A DNA stretch of 64,000 nucleotides, taken from positions 6,529 through 70,528 of the forward strand of contig JBBRZE010000018.1 in assembly GCA_038236995.1 (NCBI GenBank). Reading direction: 5' to 3'. Below are positions 56,667-64,000 of this stretch, one piece after another. A program made the translations under genes and the position numbers. The notes beneath the pieces were generated by a model, which saw only the letters and a list, made by a program, of their open reading frames with translations, was not told where the DNA came from and did no database searches. This stretch comes from JAAFHB01 sp038236995. GTDB taxonomy: Bacteria; Bacteroidota; Bacteroidia; Bacteroidales; Prolixibacteraceae. The stretch's first letter is position 1. Each line of letters opens with the position of its first letter.

Positions 56667-56762
56667 TTCACCCCTTCGGGGTTTGGTTGATAATCAATTG
56701 AAATGCAATCTATAATATTGACACCCCGTCGGGGTTTGGTTGATAATAAATTGAAATACAAT
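56667..56762. repeat. right palindromic elements: two 53-bp direct repeats
   Basis: Two copies begin CACCCC at 56669 and 56722, each with a hairpin (ACCCCTTCGGGGT at 56670-56682 and ACCCCGTCGGGGT at 56723-56735) followed by the shared TTGGTTGATAAT-AATTGAAAT. The period is 53 bases. The first hairpin has a TTCG loop. They are REP-like targets of the adjacent transposase. Confidence 0.8.
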
Positions 56763-56806
56763 AACCACAAAGTCGCACAAAGGATCGCACAAAGTCACAC
56801 AACGAA

Positions 56807-56922
56807 CTAAAGAATGACCCGTTTAATGCCATTTTTAAGATGCATGACATTAAAATTAGCCAATAACCCTAACTTCCATCCGGAAAGTTTTAAAAATTCC
56901 TTCTGTATCCATAAATGTTGTA
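56807..56922 (-). pseudogene. C-terminal relic of a GxxExxY-family gene
   Basis: On the minus strand one frame reads ...QHLWIQKEFLKLSGWKLG, then LLANFNVMHLKNGIKRVIL and a TAG stop at 56807-56809. This is the conserved C-terminus of the Bacteroidota GxxExxY proteins (usually ...LTYLKLSG-K-LGLLINFNV-LLKDGIKRIVL). Only about 38 codons remain. Inverted copies of ACCACAAAGT enclose it (56764-56773 and 56960-56969). Such CACAAAG-rich flanks are typical around these genes. Confidence 0.7.
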
Positions 56923-57000
56923 ATTTTCCTTTGTGAACCTTTGCGATCTACTTTGGGCAACTTTGTGGTAAAGAAACTTCGATTTCCGCTTTATATTCGC

Positions 57001-57708
57001 TTATTCCTCCTCATCCTCCTTATCACTCAGTTTCGGGTCGGGTTTACCTTCCAAAACGATCACAATTTCCCCTTTAATCGTTTTAGATTGAAAGTGAAGC
57101 AATACCTCGGCTACTGTACCCCGGAAATTTTCTTCAAAGAGTTTGGAGAGTTCGCGCGAAACAGAGACTTTTCTGTCGGACCCAAAATATTCGGCGAATT
57201 GTTCAAGTGCTTTAACAAGGCGATAGGGTGATTCATAAAAGATCATCGTTCGTGTTTCGTCGGCTAACTCCTTTAGTTTCTTTTGCCTCCCTTTCTTTTG
57301 AGGCAAAAATCCTTCAAAACAAAACCGGTCGCTGGGAAATCCTGAATTAACAAGGGCTGGAACAAAAGCTGTTGCGCCGGGAAGGCATTCAACTTCAACA
57401 CCCATATTGAGGCAGGTTCTCGTCAGCAAAAACCCGGGGTCGGATATTGATGGAGTCCCGGCATCAGATATAAGCGCAATGTTGTTCCCTGCAAGTATTT
57501 GTTCCGCAATGTGTTCTACCGTCCGGTGCTCATTGAATTTATGGTGCGATGAGAGGCGTGTTGCGATATTATAATGTTTCAGCAAAACCGCCGATGTTCG
57601 CGTATCTTCTGCTAAAATAAGATCCACTTCCTTTAAAATCCGTATCGCTCGTAATGTTATGTCTTCAAGATTCCCTATAGGGGTTGGTACCAGGTATAAT
57701 TTTCCCAT
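57001..57708 (-). CDS. rsmI: 16S rRNA (cytidine1402-2'-O)-methyltransferase
   Basis: A tetrapyrrole-methylase-fold enzyme of 235 residues that 2'-O-methylates C1402 of 16S rRNA in the decoding centre. Family motifs are all present: TPIGNLEDITLRAIRIL, AEDTRTSAVLL, LISDAGTPSISDPG and MIFYESPYRL. The tail is highly acidic (LSDKEDEEE). It starts 2 bp after the stop of the acidic protein gene, so the two are co-transcribed. The length is normal for Bacteroidota, where the extra C-terminal domain of E. coli RsmI is missing. Confidence 0.95.
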   Translation of the reverse strand: MGKLYLVPTPIGNLEDITLRAIRILKEVDLILAEDTRTSAVLLKHYNIATRLSSHHKFNEHRTVEHIAEQILAGNNIALISDAGTPSISDPGFLLTRTCLNMGVEVECLPGATAFVPALVNSGFPSDRFCFEGFLPQKKGRQKKLKELADETRTMIFYESPYRLVKALEQFAEYFGSDRKVSVSRELSKLFEENFRGTVAEVLLHFQSKTIKGEIVIVLEGKPDPKLSDKEDEEE

Positions 57709-57710
57709 TA

Positions 57711-58838
57711 CTAATTTGTAAAGCGGCGCTTAACCAGGACCAAAAATTTTTGACTGGCCTCAGTTTTGTTCCATTTAAAATTCATTTTTAAATAATTGAC
57801 TGCATCCTGTATCGTGGCCAGCCTGTCAAGAGCCGCAACTGTATTTTCGAACTTTGCACTACTATTGGCAAACAATTCACGGATAAAGAGAAACCGGTCG
57901 TTGATGCCTATACCATCCCAAATACTATTGATCGGAATTATTTTATAGCCTGTATCATCTTTTTCGGATGTGAGGATGTCATTAACCATTTGATGTGATT
58001 CACCCAACGTTTCATTCAACGTTTTCTTTACTTCTTTAAACTCATCGGCGAGTATTTCCTCTTTTTGATCCATATTTTCAGGAACAGCCACTATATCGGT
58101 GGTGTCGGAGGTCTCTGTTTCAGTGATTATCAGTTCTTCGGGTACTTCTATTTCAATTCCGGTTGGATCATTGCTTGTCTCAGATATGACATCTTCAGAT
58201 TCAACCTTGGCTGGAAGGATGTCAACAATTTCTTCTTCAGTAATAATCTGACTTGCAGCCACAAGATCGCTTGATTCTGCCAGTTCAGTCGAATCAGCAA
58301 GGTGGACTTCAACTTCTTCCTCCACTGATACTTCTACTTCTTCGAAAACAGGACTTACAGGTTCAACATCAATCGAATCTGAAGGCTCAACTAATGCAGA
58401 GAAGTGGTCATCCGTGAGTTGTGCCTTAGGTTCAACTTCGGGTATTTCTTCGGTATTTTGTTGGATTTCAATATTTAATGCTGTTTCCTGAATTACATCA
58501 ACAGGATTAAGATTGTGCGGATCTGGTGTCAGAGAAGTTTCCTTCTCATCGGCCAAGTCTTCTTTGGCAAACTGTTCAAAAGGCACTTTTTCTGAATGAA
58601 AATATGTATGAATTTCGCCTTTTGGTTCTTCTGAAGGTTTAATTGCGGCGGGAATACTTTCGTGCTGAGCTGCAATTTTATGGAGTAATTCAAGTTCTCT
58701 TAATAATGCCTTTGCCCGAACGAGCGCCAATTCAACTTCATCTGAAGCCGGCAGCGATTCGAATAAAAAATCGCTTGTAATCCCCTCAAGATGTGTAATA
58801 TCGTCTTTTATTAGCTTTAATAGTGTTTTTGCTTCCAT
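57711..58838 (-). CDS. acidic protein of unknown function, co-transcribed with rsmI
   Basis: A 375-residue protein without a recognised name; the ATG at 58838 is chosen over one at 58877 because the protein then opens with the helical MEAKTLLKLIKDDI. It has three parts: a helical N-terminus (1-65), a long low-complexity region of about 220 residues rich in Glu, Asp, Val, Ser and Thr, and a compact C-terminus (about 295-375; SIWDGIGINDRFLFIRELF to FLVLVKRRFTN). The C-terminal block recurs in Bacteroidota proteins of unknown role. No signal peptide or membrane helix is visible. It is divergent from tdk, with 62 bp between the starts. Confidence 0.75.
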   Translation of the reverse strand: MEAKTLLKLIKDDITHLEGITSDFLFESLPASDEVELALVRAKALLRELELLHKIAAQHESIPAAIKPSEEPKGEIHTYFHSEKVPFEQFAKEDLADEKETSLTPDPHNLNPVDVIQETALNIEIQQNTEEIPEVEPKAQLTDDHFSALVEPSDSIDVEPVSPVFEEVEVSVEEEVEVHLADSTELAESSDLVAASQIITEEEIVDILPAKVESEDVISETSNDPTGIEIEVPEELIITETETSDTTDIVAVPENMDQKEEILADEFKEVKKTLNETLGESHQMVNDILTSEKDDTGYKIIPINSIWDGIGINDRFLFIRELFANSSAKFENTVAALDRLATIQDAVNYLKMNFKWNKTEASQKFLVLVKRRFTN

Positions 58839-58900
58839 CGTTCTTATTTTTTCGCAGCTAAAAATACGAAAAACCAAATGATAAAGGTTATTTTTGTTCT

Positions 58901-59485
58901 ATGTTTATCGAAAGTAATCTCCCAAACAGCCGTAAGCGCGGATGGATCGAAGTGATCGCAGGATCAATGTTCTCAGGGAAAACCGAAGAGTTGATCCGAA
59001 GATTGCGCCGTGCTGAAATCGCGCGTCAAAAAGTTGAAATATTCAAACCTAGTATTGATGTCCGGTATTCTTCAACCGATGTAGTTTCGCATGACGAAAA
59101 CACCATTCGTTCAACCGCAGTCGATAATTCTGCGACAATCTTGTTGTTAGCCGGAAATGTTGATGTTGTTGGCATCGATGAAGCGCAATTCTTTGATGTT
59201 GGACTTATTGATGTCTGCAATAAATTGTCAGATATGGGTATAAGAGTTATTGTTGCTGGTCTTGATATGGATTTCAGAGGTAAACCTTTCGGGCCAATGC
59301 CCGGATTAATGGCTTGCGCCGAATATGTCACAAAAGTTCATGCCATTTGCATGCGGTGCGGATATCTTGCCCATTTCAGTCACCGGCTTTCGGATGCTGA
59401 AAAATTAGTTGTTCTGGGCGAAAAAGGTGCTTATGAACCACTTTGCCGTGAATGCTTTTTTGATTTGGGTCTTGCTTCCAGTTAA
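58901..59485 (+). CDS. tdk: thymidine kinase
   Basis: A type II thymidine kinase of 194 residues that phosphorylates thymidine in the salvage pathway. The P-loop is GSMFSGKTEEL, the catalytic Glu is in VVGIDEAQFF, and the zinc ribbon has CMRCG and CREC. The lasso segment and substrate region (KVHAICMRCGYLAHFSHR) are intact. It is a single gene. A TATTTTTG sequence just before the start could be its -7 element, which would give an almost leaderless message; this is weak. Confidence 0.95.
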   Translation: MFIESNLPNSRKRGWIEVIAGSMFSGKTEELIRRLRRAEIARQKVEIFKPSIDVRYSSTDVVSHDENTIRSTAVDNSATILLLAGNVDVVGIDEAQFFDVGLIDVCNKLSDMGIRVIVAGLDMDFRGKPFGPMPGLMACAEYVTKVHAICMRCGYLAHFSHRLSDAEKLVVLGEKGAYEPLCRECFFDLGLASS

Positions 59486-59705
59486 AGAAGCAGGCTTTAG
59501 ATTGGCTCGTAAAAAATCAAGAATCAGAACTTCTGGCTGTTAGTAACTTGCAAATCCATTCGTGGAAAATCTGACTCCTTAAAAAACAATGATTTAATAT
59601 GGGGGCGATTTGTAAAGTTGTCAATACCCATAGCCAGTTACATGGAGCCGATTGCTGTTTTAAAAAGAATATTTATATACGCAAAATATCAAAGATCCGT
59701 ATAAT

Positions 59706-62195
59706 ATGATCTCATATTCGCTTAAAGAGATTGTTGCAATTATAGGTGGCCAGTTAACTAGCCTGGATAATGCAACCGATCAGCCAATCAGATTTTTATC
59801 ATTTGATTCTCGCACCATCCTTTCAGGTAAAGAAACCCTTTTCTTCGCTTTGAAAAGTGAACGCAATGACGGTCACCGCTTTATTGATGATGCGTTAGCC
59901 CGGGAGGTGAATTCATTTGTTGTTGAAGATTTACCGGCATCAAGTTCTTTGAATTCCTCGGCTCAGTTTATTGTCGTGAAAGATTCATTGACTGCACTTC
60001 AAAAACTGGCGGCTTTTCATCGTAAACGGTTTACATATCCTGTTGTCGGAATCACAGGAAGTAATGGTAAAACTATTGTAAAAGAGTGGCTTAGTGAGCT
60101 ATTGAGTCCTGAATTAAAAATTGTCAGAAGTCCGCGTAGTTATAATTCTCAGATTGGAAATCCGCTTTCTGTCTGGTTGATGGATCAACGGTTCGATCTT
60201 GCCATTTTTGAAGCCGGAATATCAAAGCCAGGTGAGATGGAAAGGCTAGAGGCGATCTTAAAACCTGATCATGGAATTTTTACCCATCTTGGGAAGGCCC
60301 ATCTCGAGAATTTTAGTTCGATTGAAGAATTGGTGGATGAAAAGATCCGATTATTCATAAATAGTACCCTCATTATATATTGTAAAGATTTTGAATTACT
60401 GCGTCAAGCAATCGGGAAAGCCATATTCAATAATAATCCCAGACTTTTCAGTTGGTCCGCAGGTGACCATTCTGCTGATTTGTTAATTACTAATAAGGCC
60501 ACGAGCAACGAATCTACACTGATTGAAGGCATATTCCAGTCGGCAAAGATTTCCATCACCATTCCATTCACCGATGATGCCAGTATCGAAAATGCGATTC
60601 ATTGCTGGGCGTATTTATTGGCAACAAATTGTAATATCCAATCTTTAAAAGACAAGTTTTTAAAGATTACCCCCGTTGCGATGAGGCTTGAACTGAAAAA
60701 GGGGATTAATGGTTGCACCATTATTAATGATTCGTACAACTCCGATACCGCATCGCTTGTAAATGCGTTGGATTTTCTCGATCAACAAACAGATAATCGG
60801 AAAACACGCTGTACGGTTATTATTTCGGATATACTCCAATCGGGCGAATACCCGGATATTTTGTATCGGGAGGTTTCCTATTACATTCAAATGCGTCATA
60901 TTGACCGGCTCATCGGGATCGGACCGGAAATTAGCCGCTTTGGTTCTATGTTTGCTACCAACGAAAAACTCTTTTTCCCCTCTTCCGATGAGTTTCTGCT
61001 TCATTTTAAGGAAAGCGACTTCAATCACGAGGTAATACTGTTGAAAGGTGCGCGGCAATTCCGTTTCGACAGAATTTCAGCAGTCCTTCAGCAGAAGGCC
61101 CACCAGACAGTGATGGAAATTGATCTTGACGCGATGGTTTATAACCTTAATTTTTATCGCGAGAAGCTGAGTCCGACCACTAAAGTGATGGCGATGGTAA
61201 AAGCTTTTTCTTATGGAACCGGATCCGTAGAGGTAGCGAAGGCGCTGCAATACAGACGAATCGATTATCTTGCCGTTGCTATAGCTGACGAAGGTATCGA
61301 ACTGAGAAATAATGGGATTGAGGTTCCTATCCTTGTGATGAATCCTGAGGAGCATGCTTTTGATGCAATGATTGAGAACCGCCTCGAGCCAAATATTTAC
61401 CGATTCGAACTGCTTCAAAAATTTGATGAAGCCTTAAAACGAAATGCAGTCAGCAATTTTCCGGTTCACCTGAAAGTAGACACAGGAATGAAACGGCTTG
61501 GTTTCGATCATCCAGAGGCGATGAATAAAGTGGCGGAATTTATCCGAACGAATGACACCATGTATATTCGTTCGGTGTTCTCACACCTGGCAGTAAGTGA
61601 TGATCCCGGGAATGATCGTTTTACACAATTGCAATTCGATAGATTTAGGGATTATTGTGACATTATCGCAAACCAATTTGAATATAAGATATTAAGACAT
61701 ATCTTGAATTCATCGGGGATTGAGCGTTTCCCGGAAATGGAATTGGATATGGTCCGGCTTGGAATTGGCCTTTATGGTGTAAGTTCTGTTTGCCAGAAAG
61801 GATTACGCAATGTTGCCACGCTTAAAACCACTATTTCTCAAATTAGAACGGTTGAGGCTGGTGAAACAATTGGTTATGGGAGAATAGGTGTAGCCAATAC
61901 TCCTCTGACAATTGCAATTTTGCCAATCGGTTATGCTGATGGTTTCAACAGAAGATTGAGTAATGGGGTGGGAAAGGTATTGATCAGGGGATCGAAAGCT
62001 CCGGTTATTGGAACCATCTGCATGGATATGTGTATGGTGGATATTACTGGGATCGTTGCCCACGAAGGTGACCGGGCAATTATTTTTGGAGAAGATCTGC
62101 CCGTAAGTGAGGTGGCTGAAACCTTGGGAACAATTTCATACGAAATTCTCACCTCAATTGGACAGCGGGTTAAAAGGATTTATTTTAAAGAATGA
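59706..62195 (+). CDS. fused MurF ligase / alanine racemase
   Basis: An 829-residue bifunctional enzyme. Residues 1 to about 455 are UDP-MurNAc-tripeptide:D-Ala-D-Ala ligase (P-loop GITGSNGKT at 115-123). Residues about 460-829 are a PLP-dependent alanine racemase, with the PLP Lys K499 in AMVKAFSYGTG and the catalytic Tyr in GETIGYGRIG (Y724). It therefore makes D-alanine and adds D-Ala-D-Ala to the peptidoglycan precursor. The fusion is common in Bacteroidota. The MurF half seems less conserved than a free MurF (short LVNALDFL region), so its activity could be reduced. Confidence 0.93.
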   Translation: MISYSLKEIVAIIGGQLTSLDNATDQPIRFLSFDSRTILSGKETLFFALKSERNDGHRFIDDALAREVNSFVVEDLPASSSLNSSAQFIVVKDSLTALQKLAAFHRKRFTYPVVGITGSNGKTIVKEWLSELLSPELKIVRSPRSYNSQIGNPLSVWLMDQRFDLAIFEAGISKPGEMERLEAILKPDHGIFTHLGKAHLENFSSIEELVDEKIRLFINSTLIIYCKDFELLRQAIGKAIFNNNPRLFSWSAGDHSADLLITNKATSNESTLIEGIFQSAKISITIPFTDDASIENAIHCWAYLLATNCNIQSLKDKFLKITPVAMRLELKKGINGCTIINDSYNSDTASLVNALDFLDQQTDNRKTRCTVIISDILQSGEYPDILYREVSYYIQMRHIDRLIGIGPEISRFGSMFATNEKLFFPSSDEFLLHFKESDFNHEVILLKGARQFRFDRISAVLQQKAHQTVMEIDLDAMVYNLNFYREKLSPTTKVMAMVKAFSYGTGSVEVAKALQYRRIDYLAVAIADEGIELRNNGIEVPILVMNPEEHAFDAMIENRLEPNIYRFELLQKFDEALKRNAVSNFPVHLKVDTGMKRLGFDHPEAMNKVAEFIRTNDTMYIRSVFSHLAVSDDPGNDRFTQLQFDRFRDYCDIIANQFEYKILRHILNSSGIERFPEMELDMVRLGIGLYGVSSVCQKGLRNVATLKTTISQIRTVEAGETIGYGRIGVANTPLTIAILPIGYADGFNRRLSNGVGKVLIRGSKAPVIGTICMDMCMVDITGIVAHEGDRAIIFGEDLPVSEVAETLGTISYEILTSIGQRVKRIYFKE

Positions 62196-62708
62196 AAAGG
62201 CCTTTGTCATTATTATTAAAGGTACTTAGTGCCATCCAAAATTAGTTAATTGTACGAAATGTTTTCCACTTAAAAAGGAGAACCCGCGCCAGCATTCTTG
62301 TCAGCACCATAATTACAGGTACCACCCCAATTAAACCTTTCCAAAAAAGCACAGCACTTTTCAAATATCGCCGGACTAAATATTACAGTTCTTTTTTTTT
62401 GTGTTCAGTACAAATGTGCTGATTATGAATTGATTAAATATTTACATTTCGGTAGCTTCCAAAAAATGAAAAATTTGTCAGGTTAGACTAACGGGGATCA
62501 AAAAATCCGGATTGACTATAATATGTGCCACTCTAAATACAACATAATGGTTTAGTAAAATTGGAATAGCAGAAAAATGAAACTACTGTTGAGGATATTC
62601 GTATTAATAGATTAACCGATTACTCTTATTTTAAGCCTACATGGTCGATTATTAGTAAAACATTCATCCTTAAAATAGAGTTGTTAGACAACTGCCTCAA
62701 TTGAACTT
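62196..62708. other. intergenic region before the repeat adhesin
   Basis: About 513 bp. On the minus strand a frame ending at 62242-62244 reads a hydrophobic 40-codon stretch (FWKGLIGVVPVIMVLTRMLA) with a basic tail, but it lacks a clear start and could be a relic of a membrane protein or chance. Nothing else is seen. Confidence 0.4.
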
Positions 62709-64000
62709 ATGAAAAATATTCATAAATGGTTTGGAAAAGAAAAAAGACTAGGCTTTAAGTTTGGTTTATTATCCTTATTTTTCTTGTGTTTAGCTGGACA
62801 ATCGAAGGGACAGGGGCCTTGTACCATATTGCCTGCCAATGCTATAGTCTGTTATGGAAGCAGTACATTTAACCTTTCCTATTCTTTAACTGGAAACCCT
62901 GTTCTGTACACACTTACAACAGGGGATCGAGCTATTCCGGGTTTTTCGCCAGTTACCGATGCTAATTTGGTTGGTTCTCCCGAAACCATATCTATACCAA
63001 ATTCTGTTACTGCCGGTACTTATGATTTCAACATTGTGGTCTCTTCAACAGATTGCGTTTCTCCCAGTGTACCTTTCACATTAACCATTTTACCACCTTT
63101 ATCTGTGATAGCATCTGCAGGAAGTGGAACAGTGTGTGTCGGATCTACTGAAATTCTAAATGCTTCACCCTCAAATTTAACATCTTATACCTGGGTTTCA
63201 AATCCTGTTACAACGATTTCTTCGGTTTATAATCCTTCTGTTACAATTAATGAAAATACGACATATACAGTTACTGTGACAGATGAAAATAATTGTTCTG
63301 CAAGTGACATTGTTACAGTTTCCTTAAAAATTGATGTAGCGATCACTTCCGCTACAGCAGGTGCCACTTCTGTTTGCCCGGGTGTCACAACAACATTGAC
63401 TGCCAATGGTGTGGCAGGAACAAATGCCCTGGTAACCTGGTGGACAGCATCTGGTGGTACGGGCACAAACCTTGGTACAGGACTAACAATAAATGGAGGT
63501 GCAGGTACTTATTATGCAAGGGTAACCGGTGATTGCGGATCAGCAGCCGAAGCCAGTGTTACAGTAACATCCAACGATGTTTTAGCGATCACTTCCGTTA
63601 CAGCAGGTGCCACTTCTGTTTGTCTGGGTGTCACAACAACATTGACTGCCAATGGTGTGGCAGGAACAAATGCCATCGTAACCTGGTGGACCGCATCGGG
63701 TGGTACGGGCACAAACCTTGGTACAGGACTAACAATAAATGGAGGTGCAGGTACTTATTATGCAAGGGTAACCGGTGATTGCGGATCAGCAGCCGAAGCC
63801 AGTGTTACAGTAACTTCCAACGAAGTTTTAGCGATCACTTCCGCTACAGCAGGTGCTACTTCTGTTTGCCAGGGGGCCACAACAGCTTTGACTGCCAATG
63901 GTGTGGCAGGAACAAATGCCATCGTAACCTGGTGGACAGCATCGGGTGGTACGGGCACAAACCTTGGTACAGGACTAACAATAAATGGAGGTGCAGGTAC
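62709..64000 (+). CDS. large secreted adhesin with tandem Ig-like repeats, 3' end outside window
   Basis: The frame is open from the ATG at 62709 to the window end, giving 430 residues of a longer protein. A long signal peptide (about 1-35, ending QSKGQ) is followed by two unique Ig-like segments and then, from residue 211, by an 82-residue repeat. Three copies are visible (residues 211, 293, 375; the third is cut). Each has a Cys near its start and another in TGDCGSAAEASVTVTS, probably a disulfide. Such proteins usually end in a T9SS sorting domain, here unseen. A surface or gliding adhesin is the likely role. Confidence 0.85.
   Translation, partial: MKNIHKWFGKEKRLGFKFGLLSLFFLCLAGQSKGQGPCTILPANAIVCYGSSTFNLSYSLTGNPVLYTLTTGDRAIPGFSPVTDANLVGSPETISIPNSVTAGTYDFNIVVSSTDCVSPSVPFTLTILPPLSVIASAGSGTVCVGSTEILNASPSNLTSYTWVSNPVTTISSVYNPSVTINENTTYTVTVTDENNCSASDIVTVSLKIDVAITSATAGATSVCPGVTTTLTANGVAGTNALVTWWTASGGTGTNLGTGLTINGGAGTYYARVTGDCGSAAEASVTVTSNDVLAITSVTAGATSVCLGVTTTLTANGVAGTNAIVTWWTASGGTGTNLGTGLTINGGAGTYYARVTGDCGSAAEASVTVTSNEVLAITSATAGATSVCQGATTALTANGVAGTNAIVTWWTASGGTGTNLGTGLTINGGAG
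63339..64000 (+). repeat. 246-bp tandem repeats inside the adhesin gene
   Basis: Units start at 63339, 63585 and 63831 at exactly 246-base spacing, and only a small number of bases differ between units. The units remain in frame and continue past the window. Confidence 0.93.

Noticed and set aside
62242..62380. Hydrophobic minus-strand frame before the adhesin
   Set aside because: No start codon in a sensible place and only about 40 residues; could be a relic of a membrane protein but not supportable.
63227..63958. Repeated minus-strand frames beginning MPVPPDAVHQV
   Set aside because: They are shadows of the plus-strand adhesin repeats; the plus strand has signal peptide and continuous frame.

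Overview
The window is a piece of a Bacteroidota chromosome of moderate, AT-leaning composition, most like the environmental Bacteroidales/Marinilabiliales side of the phylum. The evidence is the three SusC/SusD pairs, a GldB-type lipoprotein beside nadE, an ExbB-ExbD-ExbD cluster with its extra small membrane protein, a MurF-alanine racemase fusion, DUF5686 and DUF1573 proteins, and promoters of the TAnnTTTG type instead of the sigma-70 -35/-10 type. I saw no tRNA, rRNA or CRISPR array.

Layout. Bases 1-17.5 kb are mostly housekeeping: the 3' part of a DUF5686 outer-membrane protein, tadA, aspS, an ExbB/ExbD energy-transduction cluster, type I asparaginase, a TatD nuclease, lepA, uvrA, a lytic transglycosylase and an ECF sigma factor. 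The sigma gene overlaps the gene of an inner-membrane-anchored beta-barrel protein. Bases 17.6-32.3 kb carry a lipoprotein serpin, a DedA protein, a TlpA-like thioredoxin, MeaB, a DUF1573 protein, a phosphofructokinase, two paralogous DUF1080 proteins, an antitoxin followed by a broken MazF/PemK toxin, gldB divergent from a small barrel protein and nadE, and a Crp/Fnr regulator. Bases 32.4-55 kb hold a two-domain M16 peptidase and three SusC/SusD operons, all on the minus strand. None of these operons contains a glycoside hydrolase, a sulfatase or a dedicated regulator. Two of them carry extra surface lipoproteins. All three SusC genes have the same -7 promoter element about 200 nt before the start codon.

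Between the first two sus operons lies about 1.45 kb without a convincing gene. It holds two abutting minisatellites: about 5.5 copies of a 42-bp unit followed by 15 copies of a 21-bp unit. Bases 55-62.2 kb contain a YjjG-type phosphatase, a REP-associated tyrosine transposase flanked by inverted palindromes, a relic of a GxxExxY gene, rsmI with an acidic protein of unknown function, thymidine kinase and MurF-Alr. The window ends inside a large secreted adhesin built from nearly identical 246-bp (82-residue) repeats.

The least explained parts are the double minisatellite, the sus operons that lack degradative enzymes but share a promoter and leader, the sigma factor/trans-envelope barrel pair, and three decayed genes (MazF, GxxExxY, and an unidentified relic at 47.4-47.7 kb). 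All functional calls come from reading motifs and order; no database search was run.
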